Origin: Patagioenas fasciata
Lineage: Eukaryota > Chordata > Aves > Columbiformes > Columbidae
Length of the DNA stretch: 64,000 nucleotides
Reading direction: 5' to 3'
Assembly: GCF_037038585.1 (NCBI RefSeq)
Contig: NC_092560.1
Span: 60,060,049-60,124,048 of the forward strand
Shown: positions 27,746-41,540 of the stretch, piece after piece
How the letters are laid out: each line of letters starts with the position of its first letter
How positions within the stretch are numbered: the first letter of the stretch is position 1
The notes under the pieces: model-generated
Told to the model about the DNA's origin: nothing
The model's input: the letters and a program-made list of their open reading frames with translations, nothing else
Databases searched by the model: none
Program-made: the position numbers and the translations under genes

Positions 27746-29697
27746 AGAATGCATCTGTGGCCCATAAAATTCAGTTTCATATTTTAGAATGTTTTATTGG
27801 TAGAAATGTTAAAATTGGACAAGCTAAAATGTTCAGTTGTAGCTATCTAGGAAAACTTACCTTCAAACTTGATTTCAAAAGATGCTGGAACCTTTAAATT
27901 GACCTCACTAAGCATTTTTCATGAATACCTGAAATCAGACTATGTTTATTTAGGCATCTAAATGAAGATTGAAGCATCTCACTTGTGGCTCCTAGCTTGA
28001 AATGTTGGCATAAATTACTTTATTTGTCTGAGATTTCACAGTATCAGCCAATCATAACTAGAATTGAGGAACTGTGTGTTTTATCTATTAACTGTGTTGT
28101 TTTGTGACTGGTGACGTCTGGCATATTCAAAAATACCCAGCTGAAAAACAGTGACAGATTGGTTTTCTTTCTGTTATTTCTAGCATATATATTTTTTACA
28201 ATAAGGTCAGAGAGATGGTGTTGTTTGCACCTAATCTGATACACAAGATATCTTTAGATCAAAGCCAGTTTGATTACCGTGTGTTTAATTTACCTGCACA
28301 AAACAATGACAACAGGGGATAATTTTCACACGCCATGTTAATTTGTCTTGTTGTTCATTCAGTCTTGATACTAATTGTTACTTTTAAGTAACCTCAGCCC
28401 TAAGTTTATACAGCATGGAGTAATATCTCGAGGTGAAACTGTATTTAGGAGAGAAGTTAGAATATCAGTACTCTGTGTATAAATTGTGTTCAAATAAACG
28501 TACAGTTGAAACTGAGTATCATTTATACAGATACTGAGTGCATATTTCCAGAAATCTGAGCACATCCAAGATGTTAGCCCCTGCATCAGCTTAGACCTTC
28601 TCTACAACATCTCAACTCTGCATGTTCTCTGCATGCACCCACTAACCAACATGCACAAAGACTCACTGCCAACTGCTGGTTTGCTGTTTGTATCCTCTCA
28701 TCAAAATTGACCTGTGCCTTTGGCCCACTGGGCCTAGAAAAGTGAAGGAAAGTCTGAGTAAACTCAAGCAAATTTAGCTTACACATCACCTGCACATTTG
28801 ACACCATCTCCAAGCATGATGTCAGAAAATGAACCAAAAAAATTTCCTGTTGTTCTTTTGATATCGCAGCACATTTACCAGGTGTTACTTTTAACATTGT
28901 GTCCAAAACAATGAGAGGTTATGGAGGATCCAAGGCATTCTCTTACCAATGGGTCTTCGAATACTCTAGAAGAGTTATCTGGTTCTGAAAGGGAGAGATG
29001 TAAAAATGACACCTTCTTATTCTGCACATTTGTTCTTTGTTCATATTCAGAGTTGGAACCATACCTGTACCCTGCAGAAACAAAATTTAAGTCTTCTTCT
29101 GTTTTCCTTCTTGTAGTCTTGAAGAACATGTACTACAGAGAACAAGCTGGGTCAACCTTCCTTTCCACATTTCTAACTATAGGCAAGTTTTGTATGAGTC
29201 CCTATACAGGTCACCAAGTATACAGTCCAAGAACACAGTAAAGCATTGATGTGATTGAGACCATAATTTTACTACCAAAACTGGAAGTATTTCTAATTAA
29301 ATGTGAGGAAAAAATATAACCTAGCTTGAGAACTACATCTATTTTTCTGCATAACAGTGCAAAACACTGTACAGAAAATATAGATTTTTGGAGCAATTCA
29401 TAACCACACATACAAAAATGACTTCATCTTTGTCCTAACTGATGTGAGAACAGCCATATTCTAGGACAGCTGCATGTATCTGAAAGTGTTCTGCCTATAA
29501 AATAAATCGATGTTAGGTATAGACTCCAAAATGTAAACAACTAATTGGTCTTGTTCACTTTTTGTTTTTCTCTTCCTTTCTGTATTTCATTAAGGAGCTT
29601 ACTAATGGAAGCAAGCAGCTTTTCTTCATGCCAGGTCAGTCACTGAAAAGTGTTTTTGCCAACTACACAAACATACACACAAAGTCTGCAGTTAAGT

Positions 29698-29780
29698 CTA
29701 ATTAGTTCATGTTTGGTTACAGGCTTAGTAATTATTATCTCCTTGTCTGATTGATATTTTCAATATCATTGTAATAATCA
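29698..29780. promoter_or_regulatory. Homeodomain/PBX motif cluster, candidate enhancer core
   Basis: Within about 80 bp lie the palindrome CTAATTAG (29698-29705), TAATTA (29729-29734), an exact PBX-type TGATTGAT (29748-29755) and TAATCATTA-like sequence near 29,775. The stretch has complex sequence, unlike nearby simple repeats. Function is inferred only from motif density in a desert known to hold ISL1 enhancers. Confidence 0.22.
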
Positions 29781-32700
29781 TTATACGGAGCCTTTAAGGT
29801 AGCATTTAAGAATATAAATCCAACACAGACAATTTATTCCCACTGGTGTTTAGGCTTGTTGCCAGTTTGCAACCCTTCTACAATGCTGGTTTTGCACCAA
29901 CAGGGGGAGAAAAAAATAGTTTCAAAACCAGAACTATAAGCAATATTTTATGTAAAAGTCATTGAAAGAAAATTTGTAGTAACTTGCAGGTTTTGAAATG
30001 TGATTGAAATATGATGATTTTGAATACCTGCAGATGTCATTACATATCTATCATATTTTTAATAAAAAAATTAAATATACAGTGCACAGTCAGATAAAAA
30101 TTCTCTTAACATCGTAATGGTATTTTAAACTGTGATTAGCACAAGAAAAATCCTGGAAAAAAAGGCTTATAATGAAAAAGGCATAGAAACTAGTTTTCTC
30201 AATGTCAACACTATTTAGGCTTTGGAAAGTCTCTTGGCCTGCTATGCTTGCTTCCTTACCTGTAACCCACCATTATCACAAAGGGATTAATAAAATATCA
30301 GCTTTTACTGAAGTGCAAATGTTTTAAATAAGATGAAAGCAACTTGGAGTAAAACCTACAGACATGAAATGGGTTCCAGCCTTGTCTCCTTTGTTCACCA
30401 GCCAGAGAAGCACCCACAATACACAACGGAGACATGACGGAGAGACACCCGGTGGCGGATGGACACACTGCAGAGGGGATATTCGGACAGGAGGAGTCCA
30501 GCAGTGACTCCCCTGGAGACACATCTTCCTGATTTTCCTTTAACATTCACTGCTACGTGTCCCTCACCCGTTTGTATGCGGAATCTACCAGCTTTGTATC
30601 ACTGTCCAGCAGTCAGTGGTTTTCCTTGGGTACCCTTCATCTAACAACCACCAGTAAAATTGGTTGTGGTCATCCTCAGCTTCCTGCAAAGCTCAACAAC
30701 TAGAAAATGAGTCAAACCTCTCTGTAAACTAGCACCCAGCAAGACCAATTTGAAGGTATCATAGCTTATTCCACACCCACGTGTCTCCCACTAGCAGAAG
30801 TTCTTCTCTTAAAACATGCTGGGATAGCAGGTCCTTCATCTCTGATCTCCACGGGCTCCTTCATCTCTGGAGTGGGTGGCTACAGCTTAAGCCAAAGGCA
30901 TGAAGCATAAACTGTCCATATGATGAGGAAAGAAGTAACCTGACTTCAAGGAGAAATATGCAACTTCCCTCTCTCTTTGAATATACTCCTAGAACAACTC
31001 TGGTCCATCAAACTTTAGTGCCTTGGCTCAGCCAATAAAATCATACTTGCAAGAAATGTGAACACGCTAAACAGGGTAACATCAGAACCTTTGGGGACAT
31101 AAAATAACATTTTTTAATTTACAGAATGTTAATTTATTTTGTTTTAAAGGAAAATAATTTTAAAATATGTTTATTCCAAGTAAAATAAAAATATTCCCAT
31201 TTAAATTGAGCTTCTTAATGCAGTCCCATATTCTACTAGACACAAAATACACAGAGGTCTGTTTTCTTGTGCACAGACCTTTTCTTTTTAAAAATCTGTA
31301 TAAATGAGCCATCAGTGCTAGCACCCATGGCAGTACAGCACAAGAAACTCCCACAAACCTAGTAGTTTTGAAAATTAAAGGGCTCTGGTCACATTCTAGC
31401 CTGTCTTTAGTAAAGAATAGGGTCATCTTTCTTTGAAACTTAACAAGGCAAGACAAAATCCAAATGACCAGATTTCCCCATCAAACTAATTGTTGCCTCT
31501 TTGTGTTCTAAAGTTCTTCAGGTTTTTTCAGTTGTCTGTGTACAGTAAGTGGGCTGCAAAAACATAATTATCTTCTGCGAAACTAAGTAAAAGACCTTTA
31601 CTATGAAGGACTGTGTATCTTCATCCATTTTCTTAACAGCCAGAATATTAATGGTTCTTTTTTTTTTTTTTTTCCAGATTCAGATTTGTAATGACACTGC
31701 TTTACTCAGGATCAGGGTGAAGGTAATGAAGCTGACACCCACTTAGGGAGAGGGCACTAACACATGACTGATCCACCCTTCCCAAGATCACAAGGGAAAT
31801 GTCAGCAATGGCTTACCTACCAGTTTCGCATGGGGCCTGGGCATACTTGATCCAGAATGGTGGGAAACACTGTATTTCATAGTATTGTCCTGCAGAAGAT
31901 AGTGAAACTCTACTGTATTCAGACAGTGATGCTCAGATCCCAAGCAACTCCTGGGAAAGGGAGAGGTGATTTGTAGGGAGCTGCTAGACCATGGGGCTCA
32001 CCTCATCTCTAACCACAGAGAGGTATTCACATACTGTACTGGACAGAAATAGAACCACTCAAGCTCTTCATTATTATTTTTCAAGTTTGAAACCTTGATT
32101 TGACAAATCAAGGTTTAATCAGAAGGTACTCATCAATTTGATGGGTGCTGAATGTGGAATCCTCCAGGCCCCAAGAAGGAAACATGCCTGACAAAACCCT
32201 GGCCCCTCATTCAGCCTTGCCCTGAAATGATGCTAGTAAAATTATAAAAACACAATAACTATGCTAAAAACTTTGGTATTCATACATAATTAATAATTTC
32301 TTCTGATTTTTTTTTGAGTCTTGTTTTTAAGCCTTTAAGCTGTTTCCTGTGCACTACCCAATTCTTGTTATTTGTATTTCTTGCATGTACTCTGTAGTCT
32401 ATTCAAAGTGATGAAAAAAGGTCTGCCTCTTCCTCTTCATCACTCCATTCCCCAGCCAATTCTGACCAGTGCGGGCAGACATCAGGACAAGGTAATACGT
32501 GTGGTATGTACACAGCCTTTCACAACGGCCTATCAGATGCATACTCTGACTGTCTAAAAATAAAAGGTTGAAAACACAGACATCTCATGGGAGAAAGGAA
32601 TTTAGTTTTAAGAAACAGAGCCTACATGTAGGAACTTTTTGATTGTTTATGCTTGGGACAGGCTGTTCATTTGTTTGTAAACTATATATTCATATTTTAC

Positions 32701-34384
32701 ACTTAGTTTCTGGTGTTTCCTGCCAATGAATGCTGGGAACCTGGTGAGCCTCTTCATTTCTGTATTGAGCTCAAGCACCTGGGGGTCCCTAGAAGAAAGT
32801 AAAATAGACAACACAGAGATTTGAAAAGCTGCATTTACGTTCATTTGGGAGCTAGTTTGGCCTTGTATATATATAGTGTTACACTGTGATATTGTAAGAC
32901 TAGATTTTCACACTCCAAAATTGTACATATCAGTCCATCTTCAACAGCTGAGTTTTTCTTATCTTTAGAGGACTGCCTACATAGAAAAGGCAGCTTCACA
33001 AATAAAAGTGTTTGGTGGAAAGGGAAAGTTTTGTTCTCTCTGTATGACCATGTATAACAGAATAATGAAGACTGTGAGTCTGGAGTCATTACAGTTCTAT
33101 GACACTGCAAGTCCTTCATAGGCCTATAGGTCAGATTTCTTTTGAACTTTTCTTTGCTTTTTTCTATGTGAAGAAGATCTGATCACTGGGATCTTCCAGT
33201 CTTGCTTGAGCATGTTCCTTCATGTGATTACAAGTGTATTTAGGGAGGGCTTCTGAGTTTTTCAGTATCAGTAGCTTTTTATGGTTTTCCTTTTATTTTT
33301 TGTTAAAACAGAGTAATCCAGACCAGTTCACTGAGAACTAGTTTGATTATTTTAACTTATTATACCTCTATTACACAAAAGCATGGTGGCATAGTGTTTA
33401 ATAATATAAGAACTAAGACATGTCTCCAACTTGTCACAAGACTAATGTATACGGAGGACCTTTCCCCTGAGTCTGTACACCTACAGTTATCTCCAAGAGA
33501 TAAAACAGCATACCAACCTCTGCTGATAACTAGAATCATTATTATCAATCAGAATTTGTTGCAGATTACTATCTCCCCTCAGTATTTTAGTTTTGTTCTC
33601 AAGCCACGACCATATTCAGAAGTGAACATTGTTTTGAGAATTGCTTGGTTTAGTTTGAATGAGATCAGCTTGATGAAAATTGCTTCAGGTTTAGAAGCAT
33701 TTTTTCAATCAATCACAGAAATTTTTAGTTCCTATCGTAGCTCTATGCACATCATTAATTGTACATTAGTATCCTTTGAAAGCCAACCTAATTGCTTCCT
33801 GCTTCTGCTCCAAATTGCGAAAGTAGCGTAAAAAAGGAAAGAAAGTTCTTACTATGGGCTTCAAGAGGTTTCAGGTTGAGTGGAAATCTCAGCCAGATGA
33901 GTTCACTATCTTACACATCGATGTTGATACTCTACAGTACTGTAGTTTTCTAGGCTTTCTGTATTCATATGTGAACCAGAGACATCTGTAAGCTCTTGAA
34001 CAAGTGTGTAACATGCATATGCTGCAGCTGATCCACAGTATGTATTTCTGTGGCTTTTCTAGCTTTCAGACTGACTAAAATCCAACAATCTCTAGTCCTT
34101 TCGTCTGCAGAGGTACTGTATTATTTGTTGGAACTGATGCCTGAAGATAGTTTGAAATGCTGGCTCAAAGTTGACTTTTACTAGCCTTGAGAATGCTTTT
34201 ACTGGTTTTGAGGCACAACCACTGCACTTCATTGTCACCATAATTGCTGAATGACTGTTTGTTTTGTGACTAGACTGGCCCGGGCATAAATTCTGGGTTG
34301 AAGAATTAAAAATTTTTACATGGAGGAAACTTATTTTTAAAGGAGACCCACAAAATCATGGAAGAAAGAGAGGTTAGGAAAGAA

Positions 34385-34403
34385 AAAAAAAAAAAAGATA
34401 GAT

Positions 34404-34446
<43 letters not shown>
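34385..34446. repeat. Poly(A) followed by (GATA)n microsatellite
   Basis: A short A run, then about twelve GATA units (34397-34446) with one GATTA interruption near the left end. Confidence 0.92.
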
Positions 34447-34447
<1 letters not shown>

Positions 34448-37030
34448 AGACCCCAGAAGAAGTTTTATCTCCTTCTTCTTTTATTTCTTTTTTTAAGAGA
34501 TAAATAGTGCTTGAATTTGCTGATTTTAAAAAGGAAACTGCATATGAAATTACGATATGAGAGTGATGAACTTCTGGCTTGTGGACAGAATCCAATCAAC
34601 TTATCCAGACTCTGTTTGTCTGCTTGATGCCTTCTTTCACAGCCTATACTGGATGTCTACCCTCTGTTGGTTTTGTTCCCAATGGTTTACACAACCTTTT
34701 TCTGTCAAATGACTGGAGCTATGTCCATCACGTAACCAAATACAGATTTCCCTTGCTATTATCACAAGATAGACATGCCTCTATTCACAGGCTAGGGATA
34801 ACATGTCCATATAAGAGGGCAGAGCCCAACCAAAATATTGCCTTTGTATTATAAAAACTGGGTAGTTATTCCCCCATGTGGATATTGCCCTAAGCAGCAT
34901 GGTAGCTGTAGAGACCTGGATTTCTGCCATAACCAAGGAATAACCATTCAGTGTAGAATCTGACAGTTTCTTCTAAATGAGTCTAACCTCCCCCTGTTTT
35001 AAAATTCAAACATCATGAGACAGTAATAGCCAGTTCATTTCACTTACAGTGCTGATGATTCGTACATAATATAGCTGTTAATCTGGTGAGCCACAGCATC
35101 AGGGATGCTGACATTGTGCACATATCTCTTCATGTCCTTTGGTTATTTAGTGTTCCATCACCACTGAAGTGTGTTGGATTTTTTTTCAGTTCCGTGTTTC
35201 ATAATACTAAGGAAGTGAGCTGAAGAGCTACAATGATTTCCATCTAAACTGCTCTCTTTTCGTCTGCACTGCAAGAACTAGCATCCCTTTGCCAACATTT
35301 GCTTAGACACTTTTCAAATCATAAGAAAGGAAATTATGGGAGTGAGAATACGAAAATGGAGCAAAATCCTCATTTTACCATGAAGTGTGCATTGGAAATG
35401 AGTGAGTTACCTACTGTTCAGAACATACATGTGAACAGCAGGAGACAATGAATGCTCTAAGGATTGTCTCCTGCCTGCCGACACAGCAAAGCAATCAGAA
35501 GAGAGAAGGCTGTTTGCCTTTTCAGGGAAAAAAAAAAAAAAATCAGCCATTTTTGAGAGCCTGTGGCAGCATTCTTTATTGTCGTCTCTCCTATGATGCT
35601 TCACAACCTTATTGGACTTTTAAGGTTATATACAGTTACACTTTCCTCTGTGCTTTCTGTTTCTGGGATTTTCCCTGGAATGCATAAGACTGCAAAAGCT
35701 GAAGTCTTTAATGATTTCATTATTTACACAAAGAAACATGCCAGGAGTTCAGTTAGTTTTGTTACAAAAGAAAAAAATAATTAAAAAAAAAAAAAAGCCT
35801 TTCTTTTAAGTCCACACAGTATTTGCTAATAGGAGTTTTCTGAAGAACAAAGCAAAGAGAAAGGTAACAACATGCCTATGGATGGTATATGGGAGAGAAC
35901 ACTGATATAATGCACTCACAGCAGAACAAGACAAGGTATTCTATATACATTAACATTACTCAAGAGCTCAGATACACAAAATACCAAGTTCTGGAGTGCA
36001 TTTATCTGAAGTTTAATCCAGGGTACAATTAACATTTAACCTAATCCAAGTCCAAACATTCAGAAAGCATGAGTCTTTGTGTCTCAAGTCTTGATTTACT
36101 ATTCAAAAATAACCTGTTTTTTTTCAGTGAAGACAGTTAGTTTCTTTGTCTTCATCTTCTAGTTTCTATAACATTAGGCAATGTCCATATCACATGTTGT
36201 TTTGTTTTGTTTTGTTTTCTACAGCCATAAGTATTAGAAACTGAAAGCTTTTATGACTATTTGCCCAACTGATTGACTGACTGATGACAAATAGTCTAGG
36301 GAAATGATATAAAGTGCCTGCAGGTTTAAGAAAAACTTCAAAACTTGCAAGACATTATATCACTGTAAGAGTAGTGGAGCTCCACCCCTGAAGTTTCTAA
36401 ACATTCCATTCATTTAAGTAAGTGCTGTATTTTATAGCCCTAGCTGACAGCATTTTGAATTGACAAAGTATTAATTTTGGCTGATGATCCTTTGATAATC
36501 CAGTAATGGTAAACATGCCAGTCCTCTAGAAAAAGTTATCACATTCTGCAGAGAGACTGAAAAGACATCCAGCAGCATAACTGGCTCAGGGTTAATAGAA
36601 TACAAAAACTGGATTCTCCAACCCAGAGCTCATGTTATTTTGCAGACTGTCTATGCTGCCACTGAGATAGTGTCCTTCATACCCAGTCACTGAAGCCGTG
36701 AGAAAAATCCATTTCAGGTAAAGGAACATCACAAGACCTATCTGGCTTTGGCCTTGTTCAAAGGTTAAATGTAAGACCTTGAGCAAATCTCCCAGAGAGA
36801 TAAATTCCTCCTTAAGAGAATAGTCAGATAAGACAGTCAGGGAGTTATTTTTCTACTGGAAAAACAAAACAAAACAAAACAATACAGAGGAACCAAAGAA
36901 ACTAGAGGAAAAAATACCTCAAATTTATTCAAACACAGAAGTTCCTTTTCTTTCTTTACTAAGATAATGTACCATAATCCCATCCTTACACAAGTTCTTT
37001 ACGGTGATTTGCGCAACGAAGTTAATGTCT

Positions 37031-37140
37031 TTAGGAAAAAAAAAAGGGGGGGGGTGGGGAACAAAATAAGCACTTAATAAAATTAAAACTAAAAAACAAA
37101 CAAAACAAAACAAAACAAAAAAAAAAAAAAAAAAAAAACA
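37031..37140. repeat. Poly(A)-poly(G) junction and (CAAAA)n/poly(A) tract
   Basis: A run and then G run with TGGGG at about 37,036-37,058. This is followed by CAAAA repeats and a run of about 20 A at 37,091-37,140. Confidence 0.88.
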
Positions 37141-37650
37141 AATGAACAAAAAACCACCTCCTACAGTGCAAAAGTCAAACCAGCAAATAATCTTGGCATA
37201 TTTTTTCTAAAAAGGATGGTTAGTCATTTAACTTTTATCAGAAATAAGACTGGTTTTCTTTTATACAGCTCAGACATGGGAAGAAAAAAGCATGACCAAG
37301 GTTCCCTATTCTCCACTCTTGACATGATAGAAATGGATTCAACAAGATTTAGTAAAAGAAAAACTAAAAAAAAGGGGTCAAAATTTCTCCCCTGAGCTTA
37401 AGCAACTTGGTGGGCCACAGTAGGTAAGGGCAATTTCTGTAGCAAATGGAAGAGAAATAAATGAAATGACTGGCATTATGCCCAGTCACCTCGATTCACC
37501 AACAGAGTGGTTCTTTATAAGGCGGTCAGCTGGGAAAAGCAACTGTAAAGAAGGTGGGGTGAGATCTGAGTTTCTGCCTCTAAACTACACAGCTCCTGTT
37601 CTCCACCATGCACTCTTATCATCAGGTAATATTTAAAATTTTTTGCAGCC

Positions 37651-37801
37651 CTATGCATATTCATATTTTTATGCTGATACCTATTCATTGGTGTATTTAA
37701 CCCTAATTATAGAGTCACTGTCACTTTAAAGGTATTTTCCATTCCTCAGTGCTGGTGCATTTTGCCTTAAGTATTGTCTCAATTATTTACTTGTAAACAA
37801 T
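37651..37801. promoter_or_regulatory. POU and forkhead motif cluster, candidate enhancer core
   Basis: ATGCATATTCAT (37653-37664) is one base from the palindromic POU-dimer MORE element. TTGTAAACAA (37791-37800) is a near-ideal forkhead site, preceded by TATTTAC, a second forkhead-like site in reverse orientation. No conservation data are available. Confidence 0.22.
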
Positions 37802-38214
37802 CTCTTTACAAAACTATATGCAGAGATTGAAGTTTCAGTTGCAAAGAAATGCAAGTGCATAAGAAAACCCACCCATCTTGATGCAGTTTTCATTGTGATT
37901 TTGTAGCCTGAAGTAGCCAGTTTAAGTTCATATTCACTCATTGTAATTCTGGTTATCTTCCAGTCCTGAAATGAAAAAGGTACCTAAATAACATGAAAAT
38001 TAAATCCTTTAAAAGTTATTTAAACTCTTTTTTAATTTATCTTTTTCAATGATGTTTAAGCAAGGTTGAACAAAAGGAATTCATTTCCTCCACCAAATTC
38101 AAACATCTAAGTAGGTGCAAATCTCAGCTGAATTAAAATCTGCTGTCATAGTAGAGATAGCAAACAGATTGTATGACGCATACTTTTGTAAAAACATAGA
38201 AATTAGGACTAGAT

Positions 38215-38865
38215 GTTCAGTACATCTAATACTTGGGAGATAGTAAGAGGGCCTGGAGCCACTTTGGCCTTGGTGGCAGTGAAGGCCAGCAGCATCCTGT
38301 GGTGTAGTAACAAGAGAATCACCAGATCAAGGGACAGGATTATTCCACTCAGCACTTGTCAAGCCACAACTGGAATAATGTCCACCTATCATCCTGAAAT
38401 TCAGAAGAGACATCGAAAAAATGGAAAAGATCCAGTTGAGGGCCACCAAGATAGTTACAGAACTGGAGAGCCTGACATATGAACTATTGATAGAAATAAA
38501 TTTTTTCAACCTAGAGGACAGAAGGTTCAGGAGGAACCTAATCATACTTCACCAATATCTTAAGTATATTTAAAGAGACTATGGAGGTACTCTCTTTACA
38601 AGGGAGCACAATGACAAGATAATGGGAACACATTGCTTCAGGAGAAATTCTCTCTGGATATAAGAAAAATATTCCTCACTGTGAGAACAATTAAACTTTG
38701 AAGTAGCCTGCCCAAAGAAGTGATTGAAATGTCATTGCCGGAAGTATTGAAGACCTGGCTTAACAGGACCCTGGAAAACCTCTGCTTTCAACAGAAGGTT
38801 GGACCAGGTGCTCTCCAGAGGTCATCTCCAACCTTTTAACGACTTTTGAATGATTGATTTTTAAC
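38215..38865 (+). mobile_element. CR1 LINE 3' fragment
   Basis: About 650 bp resembling the 3' end of CR1 ORF2 and its UTR on the plus strand. Recognisable pieces are GATCCAGTTGAGGGCCACCA, CCTAGAGGACAGAAGG, ATTCCTCACTGTGAGAAC, GCCTGCCCAAAGAAGTG and the end GGTTGGACCAGGTGCTCTCC followed by a CATCTCCAACC terminus. A short TGAATGATTGATT tail follows near 38,848. The copy is more diverged than the 25-kb element and in the opposite orientation, so it is an independent and probably older insertion. No intact frame remains. Confidence 0.88.
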
Positions 38866-39264
38866 TTTGTTTGGTATTCTTGCTCTACTTTTGAAGATTT
38901 TATCCTTTTCCTAAAATTGTATTTACTTTCTAAAATAGAAAAGATATTTAAAGTACATGAGAAAGAAAATGTGTATGGTGTACTGATGCTCAGTTCCTCT
39001 GCTGGATTTGCAAGAGCATGAAACAGATATGTGAGAGAAAAATGAGAATGTGTTCTTTATCTGACTCAACTGTTCATGTAATTTCCACAGGAGAGATGTA
39101 TAATGAGGCTTTGAATTTAAGCTACACTGCCTCTGGGTTCTTCCCTCCAGTTATGAGGCTGTAACTCGAGTCACATTACACTTACACAAGAGTGGGATTA
39201 CATTCCCCTAATGGGACAGGAGTAAGCCAAAGGGGGTGGAACAGCTTTCAAAGGAGCAACTTCA

Positions 39265-39360
39265 ACACAGGGGGCCAAATTCTACTCTCAATTACACATG
39301 GATGACTGTCAAAGTGATTTCAATGGGGATACTCAGGTGTAAGCAGGGCTAAGAGTGCCT
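39265..39360. repeat. Possible ancient amniote interspersed repeat
   Basis: GGGCCAAATTCTACTCTCAA is followed by AATTACAC, GTGATTTCAATGGGG and a GTGTAAGC-type end. This word order resembles an old dispersed repeat common in bird, crocodile and turtle genomes, as I remember it. A similar TTCCAATGGGCTCTG segment occurs near 21,895. The family is not certain. Confidence 0.3.
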
Positions 39361-41540
39361 TTGTGACATGGAGCAGATGTGAAATATCCAAGCATAGACT
39401 AACCATGAACATCTCATTTTTAAACAGCCACTTTATTGTGGATAAAGCTTTAAATTGAACCATGATATACTGCACTGTATTCTGAACTAAATCATTCTTC
39501 CATTCACTTTCACCCTTTTGCAACTGCTACAAAATATAGCAAACCTACAGTCAGAGACACTGAAAGGTAAAGGTGAGATTCTGTAAGGTGAGATTCTCTT
39601 CACAAAGAGCTTACAATTTCTCTGCTTGTTGAAACAGTTGTCTCACCTCCATCGCTATGGCACCTACAGTGTCAAGCTGTGTTGAGAGCTACTTAATATC
39701 CTTCGACTTTAATTCTTGCAGCTTTAAAAGTTGATGTCTCATTTCTTTTTGTCTTAGATTTTTTTTTAAACTTATCTGTGCATTTTTGTTTTCATGTAAG
39801 TTAGCAAGTGTAATAAAACTGTAATGAAGATTTTTTTTGGTTGGTTGGTTTTTTTTTTTTTTTTTACTTTTTTGTGAGTAAAGGAGATTTTAACATGACC
39901 TACAATATGGATACCGCATTCCGAATAGGCCAGACAGACTTTGCAGTAAATGTCATCCATGTCTGTATAAGAATGTAAGTTCAATAATATTAATTCACAC
40001 AAGCAATTTGCCAGAGTGCTAATAAATTGTGTCATGAGTGACTGAGGTACAGTCACATGGAAAGGCAGGGAAAAAAATAATTAGAAAAGCAAACAGCTGA
40101 ATGGAACACTTCCGTTCAATCTATCTTCTGTCCAGGATCAGCTCATCAGATCTGAAAGACATCATCACACACAGAGGCTCTCAGTATATGGTCCACATTA
40201 TGTGACCATATGAGCAGTGCTGACAGGATGAATCATGCAACGGACAGTGCAGCTGCCTGTTACCCAAGAGTGGGGAGCTTTGGCTGTGCTGCCAGGAGCC
40301 CCTCAGCCCCCAGAGAGAGTACACACTGCAGCCTCACTCATGATCATGCTACAGACCACCATGTCATTGAAGAAAAAGAGATTAGGAGAAGGCCAAGGGG
40401 AAGAAAAAGGAGAAACAGAATTAATCTGGTAACGAAGTAGGGATTTGCTCTAAATAAAATATGTAAATGCAGGTAACCCATGTAAACTCATATTAAAGCT
40501 ATTGTACATTACAGACATTTTTCCTGAGGGATGTTCTTGTAGCTCTTTAACCAAGTGATTTTATTACCACCTTTTGAGAACCGACTGCTTCTACATCTCC
40601 GGCCTAGTGCTACAGTGTGAGAAGATGAAAATAGAATCCAAAACCAGGAACAAAGACATATCACTGACACACGTCCTAAAGTTATTGGGCAAGCTACATT
40701 CAAACCATATTTGGACCATATTCTTAGATAGTTAGAAACCAGAAAACAGTTGTCTCAGGTCGTATTGTGGTTCTACAATTTCCATGAGCCTCCAGAGGCA
40801 AGCCTCTTCTCTCACTATGCAATAGCCAAGTGAAAATTACATATCAAAACCATGCAGGAGAGGAGTCAAGGGAAGACAATTAAAACTCATATATTAAGAG
40901 ATCGCAAGAGGCTGATGATGAAGTGAGGTGGTATCTTCTGAGAGGGGCCAGACTGGGACCTAGAAGCTGTCTGATGCAGTCTAACTTACAAGATTAAGCT
41001 CAGGATAAATTATTTATCTGAAAAAACACAGCCTCTTCTCTGCATTTTTCAGAACACAAGAGAAACCATGTAGATACTTGAGGAAAAACAGGACTAAACT
41101 GTCTCCCTGTCAGGCTGTGACACGTTGGCGCCAGGCCCTCCTGAATCTCACTAGCATTTTCTGAAGCCATCATAAACTGCTTCTCCAGTAGCATATGGAG
41201 GAAGCATCACATCCTTTCTCTGTAGTATATGGTGAATTCACATTCTGATTTTCATACAGAAAAAGCAAAACACACTGAGTAACAGCAGAAATTTAATACT
41301 GAATAATCCATATATTTGATAAGAAAAACAGCACAAGAAATACAGAAGAGGAATACTAACTCTCTAGGAGAACCAGACAATGCATTCACTAATAATGTAT
41401 TCATTAAAAGACAGAGAAAAATCATTAAGAAAACAATTTTTCAAATAATGTTTGAATAGTACTCATCTTAACCCAGCTTCACACAGCTACCACTAAAATT
41501 TACTATACTATACTATTGTGGTTAACACTTCTAACCTGGT

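Larger units (their letters stand above)
27746..38214. other. Intergenic desert, no gene seen
   Basis: Between the two CR1 copies. It contains the two motif clusters listed separately, a short CpG-containing fragment near 30,425-30,500 and a perfect hairpin at 32,090-32,116. The 162-codon plus-strand frame at 33343-33831 resembles nothing I know. Confidence 0.6.

Noticed and set aside
33343..33831. 162-codon open frame on the plus strand
   Set aside because: No recognisable motif, no splice or promoter context, and composition like neighbouring desert; a chance frame.
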